A stretch of 36,990 nucleotides of DNA. It comes from Selenomonas sp. FOBRC6 (GTDB lineage: Bacteria > Bacillota > Negativicutes > Selenomonadales > Selenomonadaceae). Made by a program: the position numbers and the translations under genes. A model generated the notes under the pieces. That model ran no database searches and was not told the DNA's origin. It was given only the letters and a program-made list of their open reading frames with translations. This document shows positions 16,637 to 25,707 of the stretch, piece after piece. Numbering within the stretch: position 1 is the stretch's first letter; every line of letters begins with the position of its first letter. Location of the stretch: NCBI RefSeq assembly GCF_000286455.1, contig NZ_ALKG01000125.1:1-36990 (forward strand), written 5' to 3'.

Positions 16637-17017
16637 TCACGCTTCCCGTTTAAGCGTGGGAATGCGAAAGACAAAGAAGATGACGTGCAGAACCCACATG
16701 ACGCCGATCGCCATGTGCGCGTGCGGATGGTCGGTCAGCAGGAAGGAGATGCCCATGAGCGTCGTGACGGGGAGCATGATGCGCAGCTTCTGCCCGATGG
16801 TCATGCCGCGCCTTCCGTTGCGCATGAGCACCATCGTCTGGCGGTAGATGAGCGTCGTGCGCAACCACGCATCCATGCGGCGTGAACCGCGTGCAAAACA
16901 GAAGGCCGCGAGCAGGACGAACGGGACGGTCGGCAGGATGGGGAGAAAGGCTCCGAGAATTCCGAGCCCGAGGCTGATGAGCCCCAGCGCGACGAAGAAA
17001 ATTTTTTTTAGTATCAT
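16637..17017 (-). CDS. DUF454 (YbaN-like) inner-membrane protein
   Basis: A 126-residue protein of the DUF454/YbaN family. It begins with a hydrophobic hairpin ([39 protein letters not shown]), including the characteristic G-x-x-LP-x-LPT-x-PF block. Two more membrane segments follow ([15 protein letters not shown] and [16 protein letters not shown]). Its function is unknown. It is oriented with the esterase operon downstream but is separated from it by a promoter. A 7-bp stem (CACGCTT/AAGCGTG) overlaps its stop codon without a T run. Confidence 0.88.
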   Translation of the reverse strand: MILKKIFFVALGLISLGLGILGAFLPILPTVPFVLLAAFCFARGSRRMDAWLRTTLIYRQTMVLMRNGRRGMTIGQKLRIMLPVTTLMGISFLLTDHPHAHMAIGVMWVLHVIFFVFRIPTLKREA

Positions 17018-17094
17018 GTTGTTTTCCTTATTGTATGAGAATGATTCACCGAAAAGAGAATAGCATGAGAAGGAGAAAATGGCAACGCAACATT

Positions 17095-17122
17095 TTGTAG
17101 TTTTTTCGATTTGTGGTATAAT
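17095..17122 (+). promoter_or_regulatory. Promoter of the ftsEX operon
   Basis: TTGTAG (17095-17100) and TATAAT (17117-17122) lie 16 bases apart. The leader then has an imperfect GGGGCAG/CTGTCCCC stem at 17140-17168 before the ftsE start at 17193. Confidence 0.6.
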
Positions 17123-17192
17123 GTAAAATGGTTTTTTCAGGGGCAGCCCGATTCATGCAACTGTCCCCGTTGGAGAGGAATGAGACGAATAT

Positions 17193-17879
17193 ATGATTCG
17201 CATGAAAAATGTCTCAAAGATATATGAGAACGGCGCGGTTGCCCTCGATCACGTGAGCATCGAGATCAGCAAGGGTGAGTTCATCTTTGTTGTCGGTGTA
17301 AGCGGCGCGGGCAAGTCTACATTTATCAAGATGCTCTTTCGCGAGGAGCTGCCGACGGAGGGCGAGCTCTTCGTCAACGGTCACGATGTTGTCAACATGG
17401 ATGTCAAGGATGTGCCGTATCTCCGGCGCGGGCTTGGCGTCATCTTTCAGGACTATCGTCTGCTGTCGGACAAGACGGTCTACGAGAATGTGGCGTTCGC
17501 GATGCGCGTCATCGAGGCGCCGCGCCAGATGATTCAGCGCCGCGTGAACGCCGTACTCGACGTGGTCGGGCTGCGCGACAAATACCGTAATTTCCCCTCG
17601 CAGCTCTCGGGCGGCGAGCAGCAGCGCGTTGCCATTGCGCGCGCCATTGTGAACGATCCCGCGATCCTCATTGCGGACGAGCCGACGGGCAATCTCGACC
17701 CCGAGACGAGCTGGGATATCATGGACATCTTTAAGCGCATTAATGCGTCCGGTACGACGATTGTCATGGCGACCCATGACAAGAATATTGTCGATACCAT
17801 GCAGCGCCGTGTCATCGCCATCGAGGGCGGGCACATTGTGCGCGATGAGCAGCGCGGAGGATATGGATATGAAGATTAG
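17193..17879 (+). CDS. ftsE: Cell-division ABC transporter ATPase FtsE
   Basis: A 228-residue ABC ATPase. Walker A is GVSGAGKST (35-43), the signature is LSGGEQQR, Walker B is [12 protein letters not shown], and the switch histidine is in MATHDK. The N-terminus [22 protein letters not shown] is typical of FtsE. With FtsX it forms an inner-membrane complex that couples ATP hydrolysis to activation of peptidoglycan hydrolases at the division site. The next gene is ftsX, overlapping by 11 bases, which confirms the assignment. Confidence 0.95.
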   Translation: MIRMKNVSKIYENGAVALDHVSIEISKGEFIFVVGVSGAGKSTFIKMLFREELPTEGELFVNGHDVVNMDVKDVPYLRRGLGVIFQDYRLLSDKTVYENVAFAMRVIEAPRQMIQRRVNAVLDVVGLRDKYRNFPSQLSGGEQQRVAIARAIVNDPAILIADEPTGNLDPETSWDIMDIFKRINASGTTIVMATHDKNIVDTMQRRVIAIEGGHIVRDEQRGGYGYED

Positions 17880-18756
17880 AACCGCCGAATACTATGTGCA
17901 GGAGGTCTTTCGCTCCCTGCGCCGCAACAACTGGATGACGTTCGCGGCGGTTGGAACTGTGGCGGTCTCGCTTTTCATCCTCGGGGTGTTCCTGATCCTC
18001 GCGCTGAATATGAACCGCGCGGCGTCGATGCTTGAGTCTCAGGTGCAGATCAGTGTCTATATGAAGGACGATCTCGCGGAGGACGAGGAGGAGGCGCTCG
18101 GCGCGCAGATCCGTGCTCTGCAGGGGATCGAGTCCGTTCAATACGTCAGCCGTGAGGAGGCGCGTGCGCGTCTCTCGGAGCGCCTCGGCGAGCAGAAGTA
18201 TCTGCTGGATGCACTCGGCGACAAGAATCCGCTGCCGAACGCCTATGAGGTGACGGTGCGTCAGCCGGACATGGTGGAGACGGCGGCGAAGCAGATCGAG
18301 CGCATGGACGGCGTCGAGTCGGCGAAATACGGGCAGGATGTCGTGGAACATCTCTTTGACATCACGCGTCTCGTGCGGATCTTTGGCGTGCTGCTCATCC
18401 TGCTGCTCGGCGGTGCGACGGTCTTTATCATTGCAAATACGATTCGCTTGACGGTCTTCGCGCGGCGGCGTGAGATTGCGATCATGAAATACGTCGGTGC
18501 GACGGATGAGTTCATCCGCTGGCCGTTCGTGCTCGAGGGCATTGTACTCGGCTGCATCGGCGGCCTGATCTCGGCGTTCGTCCTGCGCAGCTTCTACGCG
18601 GGTGTGACGAACAAGGTCTACGATACGCTCGCCTTCTTCCCGCTCATCCCGCAGTATCCATTCATGAACTATGTGAGCCTCGTTATCATCGGGCTCGGCA
18701 TGGCAATCGGAGCGGTGGGCGCGTGGGTCTCGCTCAAGCGTTTCCTGAAGGTGTAA
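17869..18756 (+). CDS. ftsX: Cell-division protein FtsX
   Basis: A 295-residue protein starting at ATG 17869, 8 bases after GGAGG (17856-17860); an ATG at 17863 is too close to that site. There are four membrane segments: one at about 25-48, then three in the C-terminal half ([40 protein letters not shown] and a last one near the C-terminus). The extracytoplasmic loop between the first and second segments (about 50-165) is where FtsX binds its hydrolase partner. [14 protein letters not shown] is the usual FtsX/MacB cytoplasmic block. The hydrolase gene follows directly, so this FtsX probably controls it. Confidence 0.95.
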   Translation: MKIRTAEYYVQEVFRSLRRNNWMTFAAVGTVAVSLFILGVFLILALNMNRAASMLESQVQISVYMKDDLAEDEEEALGAQIRALQGIESVQYVSREEARARLSERLGEQKYLLDALGDKNPLPNAYEVTVRQPDMVETAAKQIERMDGVESAKYGQDVVEHLFDITRLVRIFGVLLILLLGGATVFIIANTIRLTVFARRREIAIMKYVGATDEFIRWPFVLEGIVLGCIGGLISAFVLRSFYAGVTNKVYDTLAFFPLIPQYPFMNYVSLVIIGLGMAIGAVGAWVSLKRFLKV

Positions 18757-18762
18757 TTACAT

Positions 18763-19878
18763 ATGAAAGAACTCATGAAAAAGACGCTCGCGGCAACGCT
18801 TGCCGCCGTATTCCTCGCCGCAGGGCAGGGAGCGGCGGCGACGCTCGAAGAGGAGCGCGACAGCTATGACGCGCAGGTTGAGGAGCTCGGCCGCCAGAGC
18901 GACGCGCTCGCGGGCAAGATCGACTCGCTCTCGGAGCAGAAGCGTATCCTCGACGAGCAGGCGGATGCGGCGATTGCAGAGCATAAGGCGCGTCGTGCCG
19001 AGCTGAATGCGACCCTCGAACGCCTTGAGGAGAACGAGGAGAAGCTCGAGGTTGCCGAGCGCGACTACGAGCGCAAGAGCGATGCGCTCGGCAAGCGCGT
19101 GCGCGATATTTACATCAACGGGCAGATCTCCTATGTGGATGTGCTCTTCGGTGCGAAGGATTTCTCGGATTTCCTGACGCGTATGGATCTCCTGAAGCGT
19201 GTCATCAAGCAGGATTACGACCTCGTGCACGAGGTGCTCACGCAGCGCAATGCAATGCTCGCGCTGAAGGAGGAGCTCGAGAAGGATCGTGCGGCGCAGG
19301 AACCTCTCGAGAAGAAGGCGCGTGAGGCACGCCTTGCGATGGAGGATAAGGTCGCTGCGCAGCAGGAGCTCATCGATCAGATGAAGTACGACAAGGCGAC
19401 GATTGACCGCAAGCAGGACGAATCCCGTGCGGCATCGGAGCGCATCACGCGTATGCTACAGCGCAGCGGACTCAGGAATCTCCCCGTGCAGGGGTCGGGC
19501 ACGATGATCTGGCCGCTCGCGGGACCCATCACGTCGGATTTTGGCTGGCGCACGCACCCGATCACAGGCGCGCAGCGCTTCCACAGCGGCATCGACATCG
19601 GCGGCGACTACGGCGATCCGATCTACGCCGCACAGGCGGGGACGGTCGAGTATGCAGGATGGATCTCGGGCTACGGCAATGCCGTCATCATCAACCACGG
19701 CGGCGGCATCTCGACGCTCTACGGGCACTGTCAGTCGCTCGATGTGGGCACGGGACAGAGTGTTGCGCAGGGCGAGCTGATCGCCGAGTGCGGTTCGACG
19801 GGCAACTCCACGGGACCGCACTGCCACTTCGAGGTGCGCGTCAACGGCGAGCCGGTCAACCCGCTCGGATATCTATAG
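18763..19878 (+). CDS. EnvC/PcsB-like M23 peptidoglycan hydrolase
   Basis: A 371-residue exported protein. A signal peptide (1-26) precedes a long coiled coil (about 28-230). A C-terminal LytM/M23 domain (about 248-371) follows. The coiled coil is the expected FtsX-binding part. Unlike E. coli EnvC, whose LytM site is degenerate, the zinc ligands are all present: His274 and Asp278 in FHSGIDIG, His355 in GPHCHFEV, with His322 and His353 as catalytic histidines. It should therefore cut peptidoglycan cross-bridges itself, in the periplasm, under FtsEX control. It begins 6 bases after ftsX and precedes a C-terminal processing protease. Confidence 0.9.
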   Translation: MKELMKKTLAATLAAVFLAAGQGAAATLEEERDSYDAQVEELGRQSDALAGKIDSLSEQKRILDEQADAAIAEHKARRAELNATLERLEENEEKLEVAERDYERKSDALGKRVRDIYINGQISYVDVLFGAKDFSDFLTRMDLLKRVIKQDYDLVHEVLTQRNAMLALKEELEKDRAAQEPLEKKAREARLAMEDKVAAQQELIDQMKYDKATIDRKQDESRAASERITRMLQRSGLRNLPVQGSGTMIWPLAGPITSDFGWRTHPITGAQRFHSGIDIGGDYGDPIYAAQAGTVEYAGWISGYGNAVIINHGGGISTLYGHCQSLDVGTGQSVAQGELIAECGSTGNSTGPHCHFEVRVNGEPVNPLGYL

Positions 19879-19895
19879 TTTAAGCGAAAGAGGAT

Positions 19896-21041
19896 ATGAA
19901 CAAAAAAAAATTAGGATTTATCATCGTCCTGTCCGCGCTGCTCGGCAGTATGCTGACCGTGTTTGCGGCGGGCGCGCTCCTGCGCTCGGCAGGGCTGTAT
20001 GCGGACGATGTGCTGCGCTTCTTCGGCGTGATGAAATTCATCCAGTCGCGCTATGTGAATGCGCCCGACACCACGCGGCTTATCGACGGCGCGATTGACG
20101 GCATGGTTGCATCTCTCGATGACCCGCACTCCGTCTATATGCCCCCGTCGATGTTCAAGGAACTGCGCCAGCATACGGAGGGCTCATTCGGCGGCATCGG
20201 CGTGACGATGGGATTCAAGGACAATATTGTGAAAATCATCTCCGTGCTCGAGGGCACGCCCGGCGAGGCGGCGGGGCTGCGCGCGGGGGATGAGATCCTC
20301 GCGGTGGACGGCGTGCCGACGAGTGAGCTGCAGAACGAGGAGGTTGCCCTGCGCATTCGTGGCGAGGCAGGCACACAGGTTGTTCTGCGCATCCTGCGCG
20401 ATGGTGTGGAGCAGGAGTATACGATCACGCGCGACGTGATACAGGTTGCGTCCGTGCGCGGCACGATGGTCGAGGGCACGACGATCGGCTACATCCGCAT
20501 CGGCTCTTTTGCCGAGCATACGGGCGAGGAGTTTGCGAGCGAGATGAACCGTCTCGCGGGCGAGGGCATGACCGCTCTCATCATCGACCTGCGCGAGAAT
20601 CCGGGCGGACTTATTACGAGCTGCGTCGCCGTCGCCGAGCAGGTAGTACCGGCGGGAACGATTGTCTCCGTCATCGACCGCGACGGCGGTGAGGAGGTCT
20701 ATCGCTCCTCGCTTGCGGAGCAGAAATATCCCATTGCCGTACTTATCGACGAGAACAGTGCGAGTGCCTCGGAGATCCTTGCGGGTGCGCTGCAGGATAC
20801 GGGTGCGGGTACGATCATTGGCACGACATCCTATGGAAAAGGCTCTGTGCAGGCGGTTCTGCCGCTCTTCCACGAGGATGGGCTGAAGCTTACGATCGCA
20901 AAGTATGTGACGCCGAATGGCCGCTCCATCGATGGTACGGGCATCACGCCCGACATCGTTGTCGAGCGATCGTCGACGGACACGCGGGACGCGCAGTTTG
21001 ACGTGGCGAAGAGGTATTTGCTGGAGCATCCGACGCCTTGA
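19896..21041 (+). CDS. ctpA: C-terminal processing peptidase (S41 family, CtpA-like)
   Basis: A 381-residue protease anchored or secreted by an N-terminal hydrophobic segment (LGFIIVLSALLGSMLTVFAAGALL). A PDZ domain covers about 90-170 (SFGGIGVTMG, GDEILAVDG). The catalytic core has Ser290 in ENSASASEILAGAL and Lys315 in SYGKGSVQ, the serine-lysine dyad, 25 residues apart as in known members. Such proteases trim or degrade periplasmic proteins, often cell-wall hydrolases. Its place 17 bases after the M23 gene suggests that this hydrolase or its partners are substrates. The RBS (AGAGG) is short and close to the ATG. Confidence 0.92.
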   Translation: MNKKKLGFIIVLSALLGSMLTVFAAGALLRSAGLYADDVLRFFGVMKFIQSRYVNAPDTTRLIDGAIDGMVASLDDPHSVYMPPSMFKELRQHTEGSFGGIGVTMGFKDNIVKIISVLEGTPGEAAGLRAGDEILAVDGVPTSELQNEEVALRIRGEAGTQVVLRILRDGVEQEYTITRDVIQVASVRGTMVEGTTIGYIRIGSFAEHTGEEFASEMNRLAGEGMTALIIDLRENPGGLITSCVAVAEQVVPAGTIVSVIDRDGGEEVYRSSLAEQKYPIAVLIDENSASASEILAGALQDTGAGTIIGTTSYGKGSVQAVLPLFHEDGLKLTIAKYVTPNGRSIDGTGITPDIVVERSSTDTRDAQFDVAKRYLLEHPTP

Positions 21042-21059
21042 AGTGCGTTGGTGTTTCCT

Positions 21060-21120
21060 CTAACGCAAAAATAACAGTGTTTTAAGAAGGACTTAGCGCC
21101 CCTGCGTTAGCATGGGCGCA
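21060..21120 (+). promoter_or_regulatory. ctpA-tolC spacer with alternative RNA foldings
   Basis: GCGCCC (21096-21101) pairs with GGGCGC (21114-21119) as a terminator-like hairpin followed by ATTGTTAT. Its loop contains TGCGTTAG (21103-21110), which is exactly complementary to CTAACGCA at 21060-21067. The second pairing would form a pseudoknot or compete with the hairpin. Pairing is seen; function is inferred. Confidence 0.5.
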
Positions 21121-21144
21121 TTGTTATATGGACAAATTTCCTAA

Positions 21145-21179
21145 GGAATCGCTGATAAGCTGAATTTATCAGTGCTTCC
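21145..21179 (+). repeat. 35-bp deletion derivative of the MITE
   Basis: GGAATCGCTGATAA (21145-21158) is joined directly to a 21-base right end, 21159-21179, starting GCTGAATTTATC and ending CTTCC. These are the first 14 and last 21 bases of the element at 2019-2178, with one substitution and 125 internal bases missing. No perfect target duplication remains. It forms an imperfect hairpin just before the tolC start. Confidence 0.75.
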
Positions 21180-21196
21180 CCTATCAGGAGGTCACT

Positions 21197-22594
21197 ATGT
21201 ATAGTCAATGGCGCAGAAGACAGCGGCGTGCGGCAGCTGCGGCTGTCCTCGGCACAGTGCTTGTTCTGCCGTTTTCGGCGCACGCCATGAGTCTCTCGCT
21301 CACGGAGGCAATCGACACGGCGCTTGCGGCGAATACGGCGCTGCGCATCACCGCAGAGGGCGAGCGCTCCGCGGATGCAGCGCTAAAGCAGGCGCGCGGG
21401 AAGAACAGCATTTCGGCGGAGGCGGGCGATACACTGCGCACGAGCAAAGCGAAGGACGAGGACGCACAGACGAGCAATTCCCTGTCTCTCTCGGCGCGTC
21501 TGCCGCTCTACAGCGGCGGTGCGAACGAGGCGAATATCAAGTCAGGGGAGATCGGCGCGCAGTCGGCGCGTCTCACAACCGAGCGTGCGCGTGAGGATCT
21601 GAAATATGAAGTGATCACCGCCTACTGGGATGCGGTGGAGGCATCGAAAAAGGTCGAGGTGCAGCGCGACACGGTGAACAAATACGATGCGCATCTGAAG
21701 AATGTCACAGCGCTCTACGACGCGGGTGCGCAGGCGAAGATCGATGTGCTCCGCTCCTCTGTGGAGCTCTCGAACGCGCGGCAGGAACTCATCAGCGCGG
21801 AGAACAGCTGTGAGGTGAACCTCGCGACCCTGCGCAATCTGCTGAACATCGCACGCACCGAGCCTCTGACACTCACGACGGAGGTCACATATCAGCCCTT
21901 TGAGAAGCCGATGGAGGACTGCATTTCCTACGCCTATCGCAACCGCCTTGATCTCACTGTGGAGCGCGCAAAGCTGCGTCAGCGCGAGCTCGCCATTGAG
22001 AGCGCACGGGCGGGGTATCGTCCGTCCGTCAGTCTGACGCTCGGCACAGGGCTTTCGAGTCAGTTCCGCCCTAGCCATGATACGAGCTCAGATGTGTCCG
22101 CGTCCGTCGGCGTCAGCTGGAATATCTTTGACAGCGGCGTCACGCGCGGAGCGATTGAGGAGGCAGAGGCAGAGCGCGATATTGCTCTGTTGAACGTGCA
22201 GAAAACGGAGGAGACGATTGATCTGAACCTCCGCAAGGCATATCTCAATATGCGCGAGGCGGAGAAGCGCTTCACTTCGACGGGGGACGCCGTTGCACAG
22301 GCGCGCGAGGACTATTACATCGCGAGCGAGCGCTATCGTGCGGGTGAGGGCATTCTGCTCGATATCATCGACGCACAGACCGCGCTCGCATCGGCAGAGA
22401 CGAACGCCATCAGTGCGCGCTATGACTACGCGCGCTACCGTGCGCAGGTTGAGAATCTCATGGGTGAGGAGCTCACGGAGAGCGAGCGCACGGCAGCGGC
22501 GGGGCTTCCTGCAGTCACACGGGAGGAACGCGCGGCAGCACAGGCGGCATACATTGAGGGCGGTACGAATGCTGCAGCGAAGGCGGTGAAGTAA
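21197..22594 (+). CDS. TolC-family outer-membrane channel protein
   Basis: A 465-residue TolC-type protein, showing that the cell has an outer membrane. A signal peptide (1-30: basic start, hydrophobic core, AHA cleavage site) precedes LSLTEAIDTALAANTALR, the classic first outer-membrane-efflux repeat. Two coiled-coil and beta-barrel halves follow; the second starts at about residue 235. The repeat YRAGEGILLDIIDAQTALASAETN near 385 is characteristic. AGGAGGT stands 5 bases before the ATG. Four genes starting here are tightly spaced and encode channel, adaptor, ATPase and permease, a complete tripartite exporter. A Thr/Ala-rich C-terminal tail is not conserved in the family. Confidence 0.92.
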   Translation: MYSQWRRRQRRAAAAAVLGTVLVLPFSAHAMSLSLTEAIDTALAANTALRITAEGERSADAALKQARGKNSISAEAGDTLRTSKAKDEDAQTSNSLSLSARLPLYSGGANEANIKSGEIGAQSARLTTERAREDLKYEVITAYWDAVEASKKVEVQRDTVNKYDAHLKNVTALYDAGAQAKIDVLRSSVELSNARQELISAENSCEVNLATLRNLLNIARTEPLTLTTEVTYQPFEKPMEDCISYAYRNRLDLTVERAKLRQRELAIESARAGYRPSVSLTLGTGLSSQFRPSHDTSSDVSASVGVSWNIFDSGVTRGAIEEAEAERDIALLNVQKTEETIDLNLRKAYLNMREAEKRFTSTGDAVAQAREDYYIASERYRAGEGILLDIIDAQTALASAETNAISARYDYARYRAQVENLMGEELTESERTAAAGLPAVTREERAAAQAAYIEGGTNAAAKAVK

Positions 22595-23701
22595 ATGAAA
22601 CGTGGCAAAATTATCGGCATCGGTGTACTGGCGGCGGTGCTGGTCGCGGGCGGTGTGTATTGGTACATGGAGTCGAGTGCGGCGGAAAAAACGGCACAGG
22701 CCGTCGAGACCGTTGCCGTGCAGCGCATGGATATTAAGTCGACGGTCGAGGCGACAGGGACGATCCGCCCTGTGGACTCCGTGGAGGTCAGTTCCAAGAT
22801 CACAGCACGCATCAATTCCGTCCTCGTCAAGGAGAATGATGTCGTTACGGCCGGGCAGGTGGTTGCGACGCTCGACGGCAAGGACTACGAGGCAAAGCGC
22901 GACCAGGCACAGTACCGCGTCACAAATACGCGCGCGAAGTACAATCGTATGAGCTACCTCGAGAGCATTGGCGCGAAGTCGAAGTCCGACCTCGAGGATG
23001 CGGAGTACAACTACGATACGGCGCAGTCAACGCTCGAGGAGGCAAACTCCGACGCAAGCGAGACGATCATCACCGCACCGATCTCGGGCGTTGTTGTAGG
23101 CGAACCGAAGACGGCGGGAACAATGGCGGTGCAGGGCTCAGACAATCCAACCGTCATCATGCGCATCGCCGACCTCTCGAAGAAGCAGATCAAGGCGAAG
23201 GTGGATGAGACGGACATCGGCAACATTCGCATCGGGCAGGAGGCGACGTTTACCGTCGATGCCTTTACGGACAAGAAATTTACGGCACGCGTCTCTAAGA
23301 TCTCGCAGACCGACGTGACAAACAGCTGGGATACCAGTTCGTCCGCCTCGTCCTCCTCATCGGGGACGAGCGTCATCTACTACTATGTGACCCTCGATGT
23401 GGACGATCCCGAGAATCTGCTCCTGCCGGCGATGACGGCACGCGTCGTCATCAACACAGCAGATCGGAACGATGCGCTCGTCGTACCGCTCTCCACGCTC
23501 AAGACGGACGCAGCGGGATCGTATGTCCTCGTCCTGAAGGAGGATGGCACGCAGGAGACGCGCTATGTTGAGACGGGCATCTACAGTGACGAGTATGTCG
23601 AGATCCTCAGCGGTCTTTCCGAGGGTGAGCGCGTCGTCAGCACCTATACGGCAAAGATCGTCCCGATGAGTATGCAGGCGGGCGGCCCGCCGCCGTTCTG
23701 A
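22595..23701 (+). CDS. MacA-like periplasmic adaptor (membrane fusion protein)
   Basis: A 368-residue adaptor with an N-terminal membrane anchor (IGIGVLAAVLVAGGVYWYM). Its two lipoyl half-motifs are at about 52-95 and 157-190 (ITAPISGVVVGEPKTAGTMA). The coiled coil between them (about 98-152) is short. A beta-barrel and membrane-proximal domain follow to about 355. A Ser-rich insert (248-257, SSSASSSSSG) interrupts the beta-barrel region. It bridges the inner-membrane MacB-like permease and the TolC-like channel. The gene begins immediately after the tolC stop codon and ends 15 bases before the ATPase gene. Confidence 0.9.
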   Translation: MKRGKIIGIGVLAAVLVAGGVYWYMESSAAEKTAQAVETVAVQRMDIKSTVEATGTIRPVDSVEVSSKITARINSVLVKENDVVTAGQVVATLDGKDYEAKRDQAQYRVTNTRAKYNRMSYLESIGAKSKSDLEDAEYNYDTAQSTLEEANSDASETIITAPISGVVVGEPKTAGTMAVQGSDNPTVIMRIADLSKKQIKAKVDETDIGNIRIGQEATFTVDAFTDKKFTARVSKISQTDVTNSWDTSSSASSSSSGTSVIYYYVTLDVDDPENLLLPAMTARVVINTADRNDALVVPLSTLKTDAAGSYVLVLKEDGTQETRYVETGIYSDEYVEILSGLSEGERVVSTYTAKIVPMSMQAGGPPPF

Positions 23702-23716
23702 TACGGGGGGATTTCG

Positions 23717-24436
23717 ATGGAAGCAAAAGAAATGCCCGCGACCATCCGTCTGCACGGCATCCGCAAGCTCTACCGCATCGGCGGAGAGACCCTTGCCGCA
23801 CTCGACGGCATCGACCTCGAGATTCGGCGCGGTGAGTTTGCCGCTCTCATGGGACCATCGGGCTCGGGGAAATCCACGCTCATGAATATCCTCGGCTGTC
23901 TCGACCGTCCAAGCGCGGGCTCGTATCTGCTCGACGGCGCGGAGGTCGCGGGACTCAGTGATGATGCTCTTGCCGCGACGCGCAACAAGAAGATCGGATT
24001 CGTCTTTCAGAACTTCAATCTGCTTCCGCGCATCTCAGCGCTCGACAACGTCGCTCTGCCGCTCGTCTATGCGGGCGTTGGGCGGCACGAACGTACGGAG
24101 CGGGCGCAGGAAATGCTCGCCGCTGTGGGGCTTTCTGACCGTGGGACGCATCTGCCGAACGAGCTTTCGGGCGGACAGCGGCAGCGCGTCGCGATTGCCC
24201 GCGCCCTCGTGAACGATCCGCACATCATCATGGCGGACGAGCCGACGGGCAATCTTGACACGAAGTCCACGAAGGAGATCATGGAGATCTTTGAGCGGAT
24301 GCACGAGAAGGGGCACACGATCATCCTTGTCACGCATGAGCCGGAGATTGCCGTGCGTGCAAGCCGTCAACTCCTCGTGCGCGACGGCAGGATCACGCGT
24401 GATGAGGGGAAGGGAGTGGCGATGGATGTTGTTTAA
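23717..24436 (+). CDS. MacB-type ABC transporter ATPase
   Basis: A 239-residue ABC ATPase of the lipoprotein/MacB export family. Walker A is GPSGSGKST, the Q-loop is [12 protein letters not shown], the signature is LSGGQRQR, Walker B is [12 protein letters not shown], and the switch histidine is in LVTHEP. It would power the permease encoded next, which overlaps by 11 bases. In classic MacB the ATPase and permease are fused; here they are separate, as is common in Firmicutes and other groups. RBS GGGGGGAT lies 5 bases before the ATG. Confidence 0.92.
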   Translation: MEAKEMPATIRLHGIRKLYRIGGETLAALDGIDLEIRRGEFAALMGPSGSGKSTLMNILGCLDRPSAGSYLLDGAEVAGLSDDALAATRNKKIGFVFQNFNLLPRISALDNVALPLVYAGVGRHERTERAQEMLAAVGLSDRGTHLPNELSGGQRQRVAIARALVNDPHIIMADEPTGNLDTKSTKEIMEIFERMHEKGHTIILVTHEPEIAVRASRQLLVRDGRITRDEGKGVAMDVV

Positions 24437-25640
24437 GGAATGCTTCGGCATGGCGGTGAACGCCCTGCTCGCGAACAAGCTCCGCTCCCTCCTCACCATG
24501 CTCGGCATCATCATCGGCGTGGGCGCAGTCATTGCCATGGTCTCCATTGGCATGGGCGTGCGTACAAGCGTCGCCGATTCCTTTGCGAGCCTCGGCTCGA
24601 ATATGCTCATCGTCATGCCTGGCTCTGCGAACACGGGCGGTGTGCGCGGTAAGGCGGGCTCGCGCAAGTCACTGAAATACGATGATGCCAAGGCGATTGA
24701 GAGCAAGATCAAAGGGATTGACTATGTGTCTCCCTCGGTCTCCGGTGCCTATCAGGTCGTGAACGGGAATCTCAACTGGAATACGACGGTGGAGGGCGTT
24801 ACGCCGGAGCTGATGCAGATCCGCTCACTCAAGGTCGAGAACGGGTCGTTCATCACCGCAAACGATATGGCGAAGCGCAGCCGTGTCGCCGTGATCGGAC
24901 CGACCGTCGCCTCGAATCTCTTTGGCACGGAGAATCCCATCGGCAAGAACATCCGCATCCACAATCAGCCGTTCAAGGTCATCGGACTGACGGCGGAGAA
25001 GGGGCAGTCCATCGGGCAGGATCAGGACGATGTGATCTACATCCCCATCACGACGGCACAGGAGCGTATGCTTGCCAGTACATACGTCCAAGCCATCAAC
25101 ATACAGGTATCAAGTCCCGAGCGGATGAATCAGGTACAGGCAGACGTTGAGAATCTGCTGCGTCAGCGGCACCACATTCGTCACGGGGCAGAGGACGATT
25201 TCACCGTTCGCAATATGACGAGCCTCATGGAGAGCTTTACGGAGAACACGAATATGATTACGCTGCTCCTCGGATCGATCGCGGGCATCTCGCTGCTCGT
25301 GGGCGGCATCGGTATCATGAACATCATGATGGTCTCCGTCACCGAGCGCACGCGCGAGATCGGCATCCGCAAGGCGCTCGGCGCGACCTCCTCGAACGTG
25401 CTCATGCAGTTTATGATCGAGTCCATGGTCATCGGCATTGTCGGCGGTGTGATCGGCATCGTGCTTGGTGTATCTCTCTCAAAGGCAATCGGCGCGTTCG
25501 GCGGGCTCACGACTACCATCGCCGTCCTGCCCATCCTCGTCTCCTTCTCCTTCGCTGTCGGCATTGGCCTCTTCTTCGGCATCTACCCCGCTCGCAAGGC
25601 GGCGCGCCTCGACCCGATCGATGCGCTGCGGTATGAATAA
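24426..25640 (+). CDS. MacB-like ABC transporter permease
   Basis: A 404-residue permease starting at ATG 24426, with GGAG 9 bases upstream; longer in-frame extensions upstream have no signals and overlap the ATPase. There are four membrane segments: one at the N-terminus ([22 protein letters not shown]) and three at the C-terminus. Between them lies a large periplasmic MacB_PCD domain (about 40-275). [29 protein letters not shown] is the conserved FtsX-like block. It should work with the upstream ATPase, adaptor and TolC channel to expel a drug, peptide or lipid. The substrate is unknown. Confidence 0.92.
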   Translation: MLFKECFGMAVNALLANKLRSLLTMLGIIIGVGAVIAMVSIGMGVRTSVADSFASLGSNMLIVMPGSANTGGVRGKAGSRKSLKYDDAKAIESKIKGIDYVSPSVSGAYQVVNGNLNWNTTVEGVTPELMQIRSLKVENGSFITANDMAKRSRVAVIGPTVASNLFGTENPIGKNIRIHNQPFKVIGLTAEKGQSIGQDQDDVIYIPITTAQERMLASTYVQAINIQVSSPERMNQVQADVENLLRQRHHIRHGAEDDFTVRNMTSLMESFTENTNMITLLLGSIAGISLLVGGIGIMNIMMVSVTERTREIGIRKALGATSSNVLMQFMIESMVIGIVGGVIGIVLGVSLSKAIGAFGGLTTTIAVLPILVSFSFAVGIGLFFGIYPARKAARLDPIDALRYE

Positions 25641-25659
25641 ATAGGGGACTCAGTCAATC

Positions 25660-25700
25660 AAAAAAGCCCACAACGGAATTTTTCCGCTGCGGGCTTTTCA
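25660..25700. terminator. Bidirectional terminator after the exporter operon
   Basis: AAAAGCCC (25662-25669) and GGGCTTTT (25690-25697) enclose inner pairs CA/TG and CGGAA/TTCCG with two mismatches. A/T runs on both sides serve the permease gene (plus) and the cupin gene (minus). Confidence 0.88.
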
Positions 25701-25707
25701 CGTTGTG

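Noticed and set aside
17140-17168. Hairpin in the ftsE leader as a riboswitch
   Set aside because: A single imperfect stem with no conserved aptamer features or alternative pairing seen.
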